Part shown: positions 1 to 13,990 of the stretch, in pieces
Numbering within the stretch: position 1 is the first letter of the stretch
Layout of the letters: each line of letters starts with the position of its first letter
From: Thamnaconus septentrionalis
Taxonomy: Eukaryota; Chordata; Actinopteri; Tetraodontiformes; Monacanthidae
Length of the DNA: 64,000 bases
Assembly: GCA_009823395.1 (NCBI GenBank)
Contig: CM020518.1
Coordinates: 15,489,001-15,553,000, forward strand
Reading direction: 5' to 3'
The notes under the pieces: generated by a model
The model's input: only the letters and a program-made list of their open reading frames with translations
What the model was told of the DNA's origin: nothing
Database searches by the model: none
Made by a program: the position numbers and the translations under genes

Positions 1-1865
1 GCCAGTGGAGAGGTAAATATGTCCAGTGAAAGTGGGGAAATAAGTGTTTTAATTCAATCAAGTTCATATAGCAGGAGCTTTTCTTTAAGCTAAAAAAAAA
101 AAGACCTTTTCCATGATTGAAGAATCTTCCTTCTCGCAAGATGACATTAACCGAAGACCAAGCGTTAACGCGATGACACCCAGCTAGCACACCTTCGTAA
201 ATAAATCTGATGGACAGGAATCTAATTAAAAGGAGCCAAAAAAAACTCTGGTTTGGGCTCACGCGGCCTCGCGGAAACTTCATGACATCCATTATTTTTT
301 ATCTCGGGCGCAGTTCCTGAGTTGCGAGCTGGCTCAAGCCGTGAGGATTTTATGAGCGTTCATAACCCTGTTGCCAGCATCATAATGAAAATTTATAGCG
401 AGTTAGCGGAAGTCTGGGGAACAGGAGAATAAGGAACCGAGCGTTTCAGGACTTGCACACGCAGGGCGATATCGCCTGCCGCATAAATATCTCTGAGGAC
501 TCGGGCGTGACCGCGGCTCTTCTCCGGGGGTTTTGGCGCAAACAAACTAGTTTTGCCCTAATAGCAGGAGCACAACACGACGCATCAACTTCATTAAACA
601 GTGACCTGGAAAAGGAAGAGTGGTGCACCAGGTTTGCCGCATTTCTTTTTTTCCCCCCGTTTGTTTTGTGTTTTATCTTTGTTCACGCAATCCCTTTGAT
701 GATAAGGTGTGCTGAAACGGAACGCCGTGCGGCAAATTACCATGCCCTCCAAGGTCTCTCCGCGTTCTCTGCCGAACCGGGGAGAGCGCTCCAGCTGGCT
801 CGAAGACAGGCATGAAAGAAAAAAAGAAAGAAAGAAAACAAACAAAAAAAAAAAAAAGCAGTTGATCCAGAAATAGTTTTGAACGGTTTGGTGTTCGTTG
901 CGAGCATGCACTTTTTCTCGACTTTTTACATGAGGTGATGCCACACGATGACTGCGCGGCACGAGCTGTGAATGCATGAAGCTGGAGATGCACAGAAACG
1001 AGCAGGAGAAGCATTTTCAACAGCTGCCTGCACTCATTCACCTGCCCTGGCACAACGATCTAAGATCTACTGAGTGGATAAGACATGATACCTGGTTACC
1101 GGTTGACCTTTCTGCAGACCATATGTGAAGTTCACCCTTGAGTGGGCTTCCAGTTGAAAAACGCAGTGCTTCCATAAAGCTTTTTAATGTACACAAAGAT
1201 GAATGACATAAAACAGTGAAACCCAAAACAACTTCCTGTAATCTGCAATAAAGTCATTTTGGAATTAGAGTTAATACGTAAAGTGTTTGATGGAACCAGG
1301 ATTGACCAATTGATGGAAAATTCAGCCGTGGGAAAAACTTCCGCTAGGCCCACGAGAGCAGCGTTTCACTCCCGGCCAGTGCAAGCTGACCACCGCTTGG
1401 ACAGCGTTTCCATCGTTCTGCTGGTTTTGTTTACCTCGACGTCTTCCAGTAGACACGTAGCGCCGCCCCCGTGGCATGGCTACACTTTGCATAGCCTCAT
1501 TAATTCGAATCAAATCACTTCATAAAATACCGTCCTTCATTTTCAGTGGCAGGCCCGACCAATGGGGAAATGTGATTTAATGCCACGGAGGATTGCCCTT
1601 GTCGACTTATTTCAGAAGTGCTGCCTCAACGCCTGCCCAAACTCGACACGACATAGACGATCACAGGGGACGTGGTGCAACTCCACTCATTTAGTTTCTT
1701 TATTTAACTTTAGTGATGGATAGGCTGGAGACATGAAAGTGCTACAGAAACTCACATTAGCCAATAAACAAAAAGGAAGAATATAGGAAAATAAATCTAT
1801 GATTGTTAAATTTGAACAATAATGTCAAGTTCCCAAAGGCCTTGAGAATATCATGGTACAACCCA
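1..1865. other. Intergenic, no gene recognised
   Basis: All six frames give only short open frames with no recognisable domain. The stretch holds a purine-rich A/G tract at about 815-858 and scattered A and T runs. I see no repeat family, splice-bounded exon or RNA gene that I can support. Confidence 0.6.
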
Positions 1866-1869
1866 GGCC

Positions 1870-1905
1870 TATCTATCTCTTTATCTATCCATCCATCTAT
1901 CTACT
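1870..1905. repeat. Imperfect (ATCT)n microsatellite
   Basis: Tetranucleotide ATCT units with ATCC interruptions, seen directly. Confidence 0.8.
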
Positions 1906-3457
1906 TATTCAGTCACTGACTGTCTCTGCAGATCCTTAACTGCCACAGCTGCCACTCACTTGCAAACTTCCTGTCATGTGAACAGAGGCGGCCTCTAGCT
2001 CCCAGTGCTTTATACTTTGGCTGACTTGTGGCGGCACATTTAATTGTCCCTTTCTTTTATTTACTTGTTTTGTAACTGATCCTTCAAGACCTTCACAAAA
2101 TGGATTTCTGACAGATAAATCCCCTTCCTTCCCCGCCTTCCCATTTTATTTTATTTTTTTTCCATCTTCAGAATTGTTATTGGCAATTCGCTGACGTGTT
2201 TGCCCTGCCGCTGACTCAGTCGCTGCAGACGCGGCGGCGTGCGAGAGACGCTGCGAGAGCAGAGCGCCGTAGCACCGCCGGATTCATTCGTCACTCCCAC
2301 TGGCGTCAGAAAGCCTGACAAATCTGCTCTTCCCACGGATAGCGCGCAGATTAAACAATACTTACATGTTTCTGAAGGGGAGAAACTATTGTGATTATTT
2401 TGTTGCGAGCGAGATAGGAGGGGGCTTATTTCTGCTTTCAGTCAAGCTGCCTGTTGTCGCTGCCGCTGCTGCTCTCGTTGTTTGTTTGTTTGTGTGTTTT
2501 TTTTCCTTCTTCCCAAACACTCCACAATGCCAAGCTGCTTTCGAAGAAGGAGCTTATAGCCCCCGACGCGGTGAGGGGGCTACGCGTCCCTCAAACTAGG
2601 TCAAAGTAGCCTTTTTGTTGTACCAGGCGTTTCACGCATCCTTGTTAGGCTTTGTAACGGCGTTGAAGTTTTAGGTGTTGCGTATTGGGGAAGCAAATTA
2701 GATGTGACAGAAGAGCAGATTGCAGCCGCTCTCCCCTGGCGGTTTTCGCACCCGGCCGCGCCGTCTGGGACACCGAGTGTAACATTTTAGAAAAGAGGCT
2801 ACTGTAAGGTTGACCGTAGTGGGGGGAAAGAAAGAGCCTCCTTTGAGTTGTTGAAGTGGAGAGAGCTCTTGAAAAGAAATCATAAAAGGACGGCAGACGA
2901 TGGCCCCTTCAAAAAAAAAAAAAAGCCGCTCTCAGATCCTTAATCTCTGCCTGACATTTCCCTCGCTCTGACTAATTCATGACACTGGATGACGCTCCAA
3001 GTTCATCGGCCCCACATTTATGTGCTGCTTTTCAGTGTTCTTCCTCTACCGCCCCGGTGCTGTAATCTGACTATGGGAAGCAAGGCACTCGCCCGTGTTC
3101 CATCCTTTATCTTCAGTAATTGTTGTTGATTTCCAGAGGAAGGAAGCAGAACCATGCGGCCGCTTGAGCAAATAATCTCATCGATGCCTCAAGGAATTTG
3201 TGGTAATCGTTACACGATGTAGAAGGGAGGAGAAAAAGCAGCCACTTGCTACTTGAAGGATCGCCAAGGAAACTGTCCCATTGAATCTGACAAGAATCTC
3301 AGCGATATCTCGCATTGGAACAAATAAAAACACTTCACTGCGATCCCCATTTTGTCAAGCTGGTTTCTTGGTTTTCCAATGGGGCCACGATCGATGTCCA
3401 TCGTTGTCCTCTGGCTCATCTTCTGAGTGGGTGGTAGGCTTCCCACTGTATCGCCAA
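1906..3457. other. Intergenic, no gene recognised
   Basis: Unique-looking sequence. A GC- and CpG-rich patch at about 2185-2300 stands out from the AT-rich surroundings and contains TGACTCAG, an AP-1-like motif. It could be regulatory, but nothing shows a transcript. Poly-A and poly-T runs are common. Confidence 0.5.
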
Positions 3458-4050
3458 CAGTGTTGTTGGGATTACTCTAGAAAAGTACTACTGATTACTC
3501 CTTTAAAAATTTATCCAATTACTTCTTTAACTACTTTGTTTCATAAGTAATCAATTTCTAATGATTACTAAAAAAGATAACGTTTGCTCAGTGCTTTGGA
3601 ATGAACTTTATTAATGCGCAAATTTTGAAATTCCAAATATTGCCTCAACAATTTATGAGGTTTGAATTGGATATTTTCAAAGTTGAGAACATCTTGCTTC
3701 CTGCACATGACAATGAACCACAATATTCTTTGACTTAGATGAGATGAACCCCCAAAAGAAAAACTTGTTTTTTCTTTTCCCGCCGCCATGCTTGTCTTGG
3801 TGCGTCGTCGCATATCACTGACGTTGCATGCACAGCTGCATCATCAATCTGTGACATTAATGTTTTTGCTTGTTTTTCTAAATTTCAGACATTTAGTGGA
3901 AAATTTTGGAAATTTTTAGCAAAATATTTTGGACTTTTTAAAGTAATTATAATATAATTACCAGTTTTGTCAAAGTAATCCTGTTACATTACTCTGTTAC
4001 TCAAAAAGTAGTTTCATTACAGGAGTGGATTACCTAGTAACCTAGTAACT
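3458..4050. mobile_element. Non-autonomous DNA element, copy A of a pair
   Basis: The left end reads CAGTGTTG and is followed by clustered GATTACT motifs. The right half carries inverted versions such as AGTAATCC and GTTACATTACTC. The interior aligns collinearly with 38280-38918: both share the block GCTCAGTGCTTTGGAATGAA, the block CTTGCTTCCTGCACAT and the block TAGATGAGATGAAC. CAGTG ends are typical of teleost hAT-type elements, so hAT is the most likely class, but no target duplication was found. The right end looks eroded, because the CCAACACTG terminus present in copy B is missing. Confidence 0.75.
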
Positions 4051-4796
4051 GTTTCATACTGGGACTTGCTGGACCTGCTTCCCCCCTTGCTTCCTATTTC
4101 TGCCTTTTACTCACAGCCACAACCCAGTGGCAAAGAATGATGATACCTTATTGGACAAGCCTGGGATGACTTTCAAATATTGATGACTTGTATTGAAAGG
4201 CTGTCTACGACGAAGCCGGATCACTGGAACGTTCCCCGCTATGCTCAACCAACTTTGTCATCCAGGCTGCCAGACAGATTTCAGTTATAAACAAAATAGT
4301 TCAGCAAGATTTGAAAAGAAAGAGAGTTGTGATCACAAGGAAGGCTGCAGAGAGTGATGTGAGAGTCCCCCCACTGTTAAAATATAATCAGCTTTTGCCA
4401 AAAAAAATCAAAGCGAGCAGTTCAAACAAATCATGAATGATTTTATGATGCAGCTGTGGTCCATCGACCAGGACTGACAAAACAGAAAAGTTGAAATTAA
4501 TAAGGACAGCTGCTGTTGCCAAATAATTTCAAAATATTTTTCTTTTATATATATTACTGCAGACATCAGTTGGCATAAACTGTTCTGGGGAGTAGATGTT
4601 TGACTAATGGGCTTCCAGTAAACAAAGTTTAGTTTGTCGAGCAACAAAAAAATATCCCCACCGTGTCTTTTTTTTTTTTCTTTATGATATATGAGGGTAA
4701 TTAAAGGATCATGGCCCGTGATTTGCATGTCTTGGCCCATTTGTCACAAATCATTTACGATTCTTCAAAATAGAAGAACAACAACAACAACCAGAG
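4051..4796. other. Intergenic, no gene recognised
   Basis: AT-rich unique sequence with a T run near 4668-4680. No feature recognised. Confidence 0.5.
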
Positions 4797-4802
4797 ATAG
4801 AC

Positions 4803-4843
<41 letters not shown>
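4797..4843. repeat. (GATA)n microsatellite
   Basis: About eleven uninterrupted GATA/ATAG units, seen directly. Confidence 0.95.
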
Positions 4844-7059
4844 CTTTTTTCCTCAGACACATCTCTTCTGTAATTATTAGAAACATTTGCAGCAGATATA
4901 AAACAACTCAACTGTGACAGATATATTTTCTCCCATTACAGTGAAACGCGGCTGTTGGAGATTTCTCCACTTTTCACAACCCTGTTAAACACCAAATCTG
5001 CATCAATCCTCGATTAAACAAAAAATTAGTCCGGCTATGACTGGAAATGGTAAATAAATAAATGAAATACAACTGGACTCTGCACACTCTGCAGAATTGA
5101 ATTAGGATTGGTCCATGTTTTACACCGACTTGGTTTGGTGCAGCGGGAGGCTGCTAGACAAAGCAAAGAGGAATTCTGAAAACAGCCTCACTCACCTCGC
5201 CGAGCCTGCTTTTTCAACTTTATGCCTTCCTTCTTTGACGTTTTTTGTTGTTGTTTTTTTTGTGATGCTCAAACATATGGTGTGAAAGAATGAATCATAA
5301 CAGTGATGGAGGAGGTGGACGGAAGTGCCATGTGTCAAAACAGATGATTCATTTTTCTGTTGTGTAAAGATAACGACTTGAGCTATTTTCACTGTGTATG
5401 GATGTCTGGTGTGTGTTCATTAGGTAGAAACATATGTTTCCTATTATGAATGGAAAAAGAGTGTTTGGTTGTTTTATAGGCTTTATAGGTGTAAAAATAC
5501 CCGTTGCTGAAATTTGACGGCAAGAGGTCAGATCCTGCACGTGTGCGCTTCTTCCGCGTGTGTTTGTCATTGTGGTTGCGCTCGCTTTGCTGTGTGATTT
5601 CCCCCTCTTAGCCTCTGCTCTTCGTTTCCAGATGTTTCATCGAAAAATACCAGATCTGGCCTTGGACTACCAAACCAATGACCTTTTAAACAGGCCTTCG
5701 TTGGCAGCTGCCAATTTACAGTATCCCAAAGCCATAAGCCTCTTTGTCTGCATAAACCGGCTCTGACACAGATCTGATCTTTTTGACGGGAAATTAATGG
5801 ACAGTAAAAACAGTAAAAACATAAGGGACATGTGGCTGGTAAATACGCATTTTAAACCCGCTGACCTCGTGATGCTTTGAAAGCATAACGGGATTTTACA
5901 CACTATGTCCTGTATAAACAATAAAAAAGTAGGAGGGGGGGGGGAAAGACTGGAGATTATCAAGCTCCCAGATCTGCAGATCTCAGCTGCATCTCGGCGC
6001 TCCCTCCACTCTGCGGTATATTTGTGTTGGCACCGTGCCCGTCTCACATATCTGAAAATCGCAAAGTCCCCGGGCCGCGGACGGCGGTTCAAGCCGTGCA
6101 CCCCCGCCTCCAGTCTATCCCTTTGGCATGGGCGCCGGCGAGCCCGGGGTAATTTAATGCTTGCCACCCAGGCCCTGTGATCCTGCGGGAGTGGCCGTGC
6201 CCTCGTAAGTGAGGCCGAACGCTTTATCCCCCCAGCATTAGTCGTCCATGTTTGAGTTAATACCCCGGAGTAGAGCTTCTATCCCGAGGCATTAGTGTCT
6301 GACACCCCGCAGCTGGGGTAAGGCTCCCACGTCCTCCGCCAGACTCTCTCCGCGTCTCTTTCATCATCAGGATTTTTGATCAGAGTTGGCAAACTTGGCG
6401 GCTCATAGGGACTTTTTTTTTTTTTTTCATTCCCCCGCTCAGATAAAACAAGTGATGAAGTTGCTGTCATCCTGATGTGCCACGCTCGCCTGTGACTGAC
6501 GTCTTTGTAACGCCCGCTGTTTGTGATGTAGCGGTTGCCTTCTTTTTTTTTTTCTTCTTCATCATAGATGAGACGAGTTTTGCAGGCTATCTTTTCAAAG
6601 ATAACTACTTTCTGAGTTGTTTGTGTGTGTATTATTGGCGGGAAACTCAATTCTTTTATTTTTTTTTCTCCTGACTCGACTTTATGTGAGTCACTCGCCG
6701 ATGAGAACAAACTTGTTTTGGAGCGATTCGACTCACTGAGCCGGTCAATCCATGCGAACTCGCGAGCTGAATGATTTGTTCATTGGCAGCTCGGCATCAG
6801 ACGTTAACCTTATATATTTTTATTTTTTTGCAATTAGTGTAGCAGTTGCATAGTGGTAGCATGTTGTCTGGTATCTTCTTTGTCATTAGCCAGCTAGTGG
6901 TGAACCAGCCAAATGAGAACTCTTGACTCACAGGTTAAAAAAAGGTTGTTCAGGATTCACTAATGGGAATCCCAGCTGTATTTTCTATTTTTTTTTTTGC
7001 ATCCTACAACAAGCTTAAGTTGTTCCTCCTTCTCCTTTGACATGATTTTTTTTTTTTTT
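4844..7059. other. Intergenic, no gene recognised
   Basis: Only short open frames. T runs occur at 6411-6428 and 6542-6555, and a G run at 5934-5943. The GC-rich stretch 6060-6240 is CpG-containing, but no promoter or exon could be defined. Confidence 0.5.
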
Positions 7060-7440
7060 TACAACATCAGATTAACGGGGGGAAAAAAAGAGTCATGTTA
7101 ACAGTGTTTACCAGTTTATAACTAATATGAGCGGGATTTATGATCCCAAAGAATTAGGATTTTCCATAATCCGCAGCATGCTCATGTTTGTGCAGAGCCG
7201 TTTTGCCGACCCACAATCCCTAGCTGCGCCGCCACGGCGAAACGCACATGCGGACGGAGAGATGGGAACGCGGTGTTCAAAGATTAAAAATTGTGTCATT
7301 ATGGTAATGAAAAACAAACAATGTCTCCTGTCATTTTAAGCAATTAGAAAAAAAAATCCCTCTGCTTTTAATCAATTCAATTTATATTCTGCGGAGCATT
7401 GGACTAATTATTATACCCCCCCCCTTAATTTTATTCCAGC
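7060..7440. promoter_or_regulatory. Candidate conserved non-coding element
   Basis: A repeat-free patch rich in AT-core transcription-factor-like words: GTTAAC, GTTTACC, TTTATGATC, ATTTATG, TAATTA at 7405-7410 and several TTAATC/ATTAAA. This density without coding potential resembles vertebrate developmental enhancers. That is inference from composition; conservation was not tested. Confidence 0.28.
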
Positions 7441-9744
7441 GTGCAAGATTGCAGAGCTATTATTTGCACACATGGCTGTGCCGATGTGCTGAGCCACTGT
7501 ATGAACAAGTGATAGGCCCATATTAAGGCCACGCAGTTTTGCAGGAGGGGGGGAAATAAAAAAGGAAATGTGATTTGTAAGAGATATTCAAATCAGTCCG
7601 ACGCCTGCGGAGGATCTTGCCTTGCCTTTCTCCCTGTGACGAGGCTGATAGCATTACGCAGCGCAGATAAACTCCCCGACCCGTCGCTTCATGTTATCGG
7701 GCTGATAGCATGAGCGTCGCGTTCATAACTGGTGTCCTCAGCCTCCGAGGCTGACTGAGGCAAGTGCAGTTTGGTATTTATTTCCACTGCACCTCTGAGC
7801 GATAAAAGAAAATCTGATGCACGAGTTACCTTTTTTTTTTTTTTATCTGTCTTGTCTTTTGTGTCATGCCCTGTTATAGGTCCTGTTTAGTAGGTTCTGT
7901 CCAGTTTGTTCATTTTATTTCTCCATATACTGTATAACATTTAAATAAGTTGTATCTTGTCAGTTTAAGTCGCTCACGTCTGGTCTCGTCGTGAACTTCC
8001 TGTTTTATTTTAGCCCCACTGCTTAAAATCTGTAAAGTTTCATGTCATGTTCATGTCCAGCGCTTCACGTTCTCTCATTTTCACTTCCTGTATTGTTTTG
8101 TGCTTTCCTTCTTCCTCTTGTTTCACATCCTGACTTGTTGGTTGTCGTCGCTAATTGAGCAAGTCTCTCGTGTTTGGTCGCGTCGTGTACATTTGTGAAC
8201 ACTGGTTCGTGAATTTTTGAGCCACTTTTAGTTCAGACCAAGTCAAAGTCAAGATTCTGTATTGAAGTTTGAAAAAATACCGCTCCTTGTTTCACCTGCT
8301 CAGTGTGATTTCTGCATTTGTGTCCTGCCACCCATCAAGACGAGACATTATATGCATGGGAGTGTTGCATGGAGACCTGACATGTCAGTCAAACTTGGTG
8401 TGTATGACCTTTTTGTCATGTTTTTGACCTCTCCATATATCAGCTGACATTGATTTTTTTGGTTGTGGACGACCAGACAAACCTATCAGATCAAGTGTAT
8501 AGTATATAACTGTGTTAATGATTTATAAATGACAGTTGGATTACAACAACATATTGTGACCCAATCCAAGATTAACAGGTATCAATGATTTTACACTAAC
8601 AAGGGTAAAATACATGAATTATTTATTAATTCCCACAATTTTCCTCCTTGTCAGATGCATTTTGGGAGCAATTCCATTATGGCAGTGTTGCAGGTAGTTT
8701 GGCAGGTAGTTTGGATGGCTCAATCCACAAATGTGAAGGAAAAATATCCACTTCGTTAAACCAATGTGATTTTGTCTGCTGTTCAGACATCTGTGAATCG
8801 AGTCCATCCCATTACAATTGTCATGTTCCTGTTCTTGTCAATAATCCAACTCACGCTGCGACTTGTGGCTGACGAAGGAGCCTGAGGAACAAAAAAAAAA
8901 AAAAGAAATACTTTGGTTCCAGCAAAGCCTTGCATTTCTCTGCAATTTTATCCGCGCTTTTCCTCGAAGGATGTTGTGTTTTTGAGGCGATGCATTAAAA
9001 AAAAAATGGAATTTAGGGATTTGGTCCCCAGTGGTTTCCATTAAATCCCAGCGGGATTTCATCTCAGTGCCAGGGTTTTAATTGGGGGAGTTGCAGTGAC
9101 TAGTAATGCCATCATGCATTCAGGCAACATACTGTAAATTTTAATGTTCAGTAAAAGGCTTGAAATAAAAAAGATGAGCCAATCCAGTCATTTCTCTCAG
9201 GCATTTCTAATTGTTTGTCTGGGATGTTTCCAAGAGTAGATCCACACAACATGCTGTAAATCCAGTTCCTGTTTGGTTCACTACAACGGCATCGATCAGA
9301 TCTTGTATCATGATAACATGAACACTGGGGTGGGGGGAAAGTACATGAAGTTGAATGAATCTTGCACATATGCAAAACACTGCACTTACAGAGCGGCTAG
9401 AAACAACACAGAAATACACGCTAATCTTTCACGACAGTTACACCCAGTCATCATTTCTTACATAAACGCCTATAAAATGCAGGCCAATTGCAGGCGGGGA
9501 TGGAATAGTCAATTATTTAAGGATCTTGGAAGAGAGAAAATTGTTCCGCCGCGTAACAAGCACATAACTTCTTGTCACCTGAAGCAACAACAAGTGCGTC
9601 TGCGCCGCACTGAGCACCATGAGGCCCTCCGGGAACACTTGTCATTGTCTGTATTCGCTGCACTTTTCCTATATTTGTTCTTTTGTGAGTGTGTGTGTGT
9701 GCAGAACGAGTTATCGAGTTGTTGAACTTTTTCATTCGTCCGCT

Positions 9745-9775
<31 letters not shown>

Positions 9776-12700
9776 ACCCCCTCAGCATACTTTGGAGAAA
9801 ATTGAATGAATTTTCCGGCCATTAAATGTTCCCAGATAACTATGAATATGAAAAGAACAGCAAGAGAGGAACCCTTCGACTGGACCAGTTCTGGAGGCCT
9901 ACAGTCTGGCCCCATCAGCACGTCAATGCTAATGTGAGAACTGGATGTAACGCTGAAGAATCAAAGAGATTACATGAGTCCGGCGCAGTGAAGGTGTCAG
10001 GTGCTTCTTGGCTTCACACACTCAACACGCCACTTGTTACACGATGAAGATTTCAGATCAAAAAGTCCTATCTCGGCCCTGTTTGCATCACACTTAGCAT
10101 CCCAATGGAGGAGTAAAAGTGGAGTGGATAAAATGATTTCAATAACTAAAACGACTCCAGGCAAGGCTTTGGATGCTGGGTATTAGTTTGCATTAACACG
10201 TACTGCCTCTAGGTGGATTTAGTATTATCAGACAATCTCCCTTAATGATTCTGTCTTGTTTCTCCGCTTTTATGACCTGTGTGTGTGCGGAGCGAAGGAG
10301 AGTGTGTCAAACAATGCACATTTCTAAAACGTACTGGATGCTGCATCGAATGACCCACTGCAATCATCCGCAGAATTACCGTCTGCACGATTGCTAGGCT
10401 ACAGATACAGGCAAGGCTAAGATGACACAAAATAAAAAAATAGAAAAAAAAAAGGTATTTGTTTATTTTCATTTTCATATCGGGATGCCCTTGGACATTT
10501 TGTGTGGGTGGCAAATTTATGCAATCTCCAAAACAAAGCTAATGAATCTGAGTTTTTGAGTTTCATTGTCTGTAAACACAAACCATATGTGTGTTTTATC
10601 ATCATTAAGACACAAAGCACTGCCCGATGCTCTGGATGTCAAAGCTCTGACATGTTGAATGCCGTAGTTTTATTATTACATTTTCCTGTCAGATGCTATA
10701 AGAGATTACAGAAGCAGTTCTGTTTACATACACACACATCCACATATTTATTCAGTGTCCTGAGGTCCTGAAACAACTTAGCAGATAAAAAAAAAAAACA
10801 CTCCTTTTTTTTTCTCCCTTGGAAATATTCCAAGCCGCAGCAGATTTCACATTTGGAGGGGAGCTTCACTCGCATCTGGCCAAGAAGCGACAGCACACGA
10901 AGATGCCTTTCGGCAGAACTCGCCCCCTGCAAGTAATTTCAATCTGGCGCTCAGAGTGGCAGGAGGAGCAGCTTTCTCCAGCCATTTGCACTGAATGAAT
11001 ACCGGGTGATTAGTCAAATTGCAGGAAGCAGTGGAGTTGAGCACTTTCACATGGGCACGATGCAAAAGGCGGCACTCTGTGTGCAGGCTGCGTCAAATTC
11101 AATAATAATAATTAAAAAAAAAAAAAAAACAATCCAGATGGAACCGAAGTCCATTTCAAGGGAATCTTGACCTTCACGTGTAAGTCAGCACATTGCTGAG
11201 ACGGACTTTGACACAGGGGCAATTTAGATCGTCATATACCAAAGCAATGTGAAGCAAGATTCACCACTGATTTGCCACTGTGCAATATCACAGTCGTCCA
11301 AATGGCTCATTTTCACGTTGAGGTTGAATCTATTTTGGTAAATTACAGCCAACAGGAGCTTTAAAAAATAATCCAAATGAAGTTGTTGGGTTTATGTTCA
11401 CGTCTTTGACAAAACGAATCAAAAAAAAAAAAAATTCAGTCCATTCCATTTGGATGGCAGCCTTGACCACTCTGTGGTTTTACCACACTAGCTTCCCACT
11501 GACCAATGGCCACCATGCAGAGGTTTCATCAGAACTCGGTTATAATTGATTTAATCTGACCATTGCTTTTAAACAAACCACACAGTAGTTTGCTACATTT
11601 ACCTATATAAAACACATTGTCATGAAAAAACAACATCATGGAAATGAAGCAGTTCATCGAAAAAACAAATAAAACAAGTGAAGCACTGAAAATGTCAATA
11701 TGGTATTTTGAGTCAGAATGTTGAGATAATTTTGTATGGAGAATGCTACACAGGATTAGGAAACCAACAAGGAGATTTAAGCATTTTGTGTAAGAGGACA
11801 TGACGTGTGAGGGAAGAGGATGCAGGGAACCGGGTCAGACGGAGGCAGATGATTGGCTGTGATGACCCTGAGGGGAGCAACCAAAAGAAGTTTTCCTAAT
11901 AATGAAAAAAAATATATGTACAATGTTACCATCCCTGCTTTGCTCTCTTTCTCTCTGTCACACACACACACACACACACCTTGCCCTACCTGCCTGCCGC
12001 CCCCCACCGATATCAGCCTCAGCTGTGCTTCACAGCTGCACCTAAACACTGAGCCACTTCTTAACCAGCTCCTTCAGTCCGTCACCAGCAGCAGCCACTG
12101 CAGCACTTTCCCCCGGACTGATCTCTCGGCTTCGACCCCTCGCTCGCCATTGACATGTTCTCCTGGCCTCTGGCCGGGGCGACCCCAACTGCCTTCTGCC
12201 TGTTTGCTCCCTGTCTGCCTCAACTCTCTCGGGTGGATCCAATCAAGTTTAGCGCTCGGACTGTGCTCACCGGGCGGACCGTGTTGATTATTCTTTACTT
12301 GGACTTTTGACCATCTTGTGTACCTGTTACAGTTTACTTTTCTTTTTTTTTCTTTTTTTTACCTGCCTCTATTTCCTTGGTCTGGCTACGAGTGCAGTCA
12401 CTCGAGCTCTCGGCGTTTACAACTCAGTGCACCCTTCTCCACAGCAGCAGGCTGCAGAGTTCATAAGTAATGCAACCTTTGAAAGGAAAAAAAAAAAAAT
12501 AGTGCCAGTTGAATTCCCCAGAAAGTCAAAACTCTTGGGAAAGAATTCCAAGGGCAGCCTGCTTCTGAGGATTGTACGATCTCTCTCTCTGTCTCTCTCT
12601 CTCTCTCTCACTCTCTCTCCCTCCAGGGAGCCCCCAGCTCAAACAATGAGACTGAACATATAGAGGAGCCCTGCAAGGAATGGAAAAAAAAAAAAAAAAA

Positions 12701-13711
12701 AAAAAAAAAATCTACAAACTGGTGCCTCATAAAAACATGTGACTCTGTAGAAAATAAAATAAAAATACATTCCCTTTTGAAACTAGCAATTTTTAGATCA
12801 TTATTTTTCATCCCAGACTCCCATGGAGCAGCACAATCAATCCTAAAGGAAAGAAAACTACTAAAAATAGCATATCGAGCCCTCCATTTTACAGCCACCT
12901 GCAAAAAAAAATACCGCACATTGTTGTACCTTCCACATGTCTGAAAAGGGGCAAAAACAAGAGGTGCGTTGACGCTTGGCAGGGGGCGCTGTGAGACTGG
13001 GAGAGATCTTGGGGTGTGAATTCACAAAGGGGATAAAAGTGAAGCGGTTAAAAGAAGGGTTTTTGAATGTGTATCAGTGTGTTTCCAACCAGCAGAGAAA
13101 AAAAAACAGCTCCTGTTTCCAGATATACTGCAGTCTATCATTTCATCCTGCTGTTTAAGGCAGCGCGGCAGGACAGGCGCTGTCAATTTCTCTGGGCTCG
13201 TCTGTGAAGCTGCGTGCAGCTTCTAGCAGGAACGTTGCCAGGGCCTCCAGTGGGAAGCAACCATACAGTTAAATTGCCGACTGGGTGATGCAAAGCCAAG
13301 AGCTGAAAGCGGCGAAGAGCTCCACAGCTGAGTCGACTGAGAGCGCAGCCCTTGAAGTGCGACTACAAAAAAACAAAATGTTCTGCATCGGGGAAGCGTT
13401 TTTTTGATTTGAAATAAAAACAGACAGGCCCTGTTCCGATCTTTGCATCCAAATCAAGTTGCCTTTGGTTTTTTTTTGGTCTTATTTCTGAAGCTGTTGC
13501 TCCAGCTGCACACTATTGAAAACGGCTGCACACTTCTTTCTGGCCCTGTCATCTGGCGAACTGGGGAGCCAGTGACATCATGGTCCACTTCAGCTATGCA
13601 CATGAGTCACCACATAACTGAATCAGATTAATTTTGTCTTCATTCAAGATGTGGTTATGTGTATTTTTCTTCTATAACGGACACATAAATATTTTAGACA
13701 TTATCTTCGTC
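7441..13711. other. Intergenic, no gene recognised
   Basis: A long stretch without a supportable exon. It holds T or A runs (7830-7844, 8889-8904, 9750-9775, 11114-11130), a short (CA)n at 11959-11978, a CT-rich tract at 12579-12625 and an A run at 12683-12710. The T-rich text at about 7850-8160, with cacttcctg/cttcctgttttatttta words, recurs near 31990 and 41880 and may be eroded retroelement 3' sequence; I could not prove this. The reading frame at 11853-12287 has no recognisable domain. Confidence 0.5.
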
Positions 13712-13712
13712 C

Positions 13713-13943
13713 TAGGGCTGTCAGTCGATTACATTTTTTAATCGTGATTAATCATGAGTTTCCTGAGTTAACTCGTGATTAATCTTAAATTAATTGCAGA
13801 TTTCTTTACCCTGCTCCTTATATAATTTGACAAGATATTTATTGTGTTTCTTAAACTCTAGGAAAAATTGGAGAGGACAGTAATTATTTTGTGGAAATAT
13901 ATTTTTATTTTCATTGTAACATTCCAAAACGATTACCTACTTT

Positions 13944-13989
<46 letters not shown>

Positions 13990-13990
13990 T
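13713..13990. mobile_element. hAT-like transposon end with (TG)n
   Basis: The sequence opens with TAGGGCTGTCAGTCGATTA and continues with alternating ATCG/ATTAATC/GTGATTAATC words. This is the terminal pattern of a widespread teleost hAT-type family (element ends CAGGGCTGTCAATCGATT-like). Only this end is visible; no matching right terminus was found before 14500. A perfect (TG)21 microsatellite occupies 13947-13988. Family placement is from memory of the pattern. Confidence 0.6.

Noticed and set aside
11853..12287. 144-codon plus-strand frame
   Set aside because: Begins in a (CA)n tract, rich in Ser/Leu/Pro, no recognisable domain.
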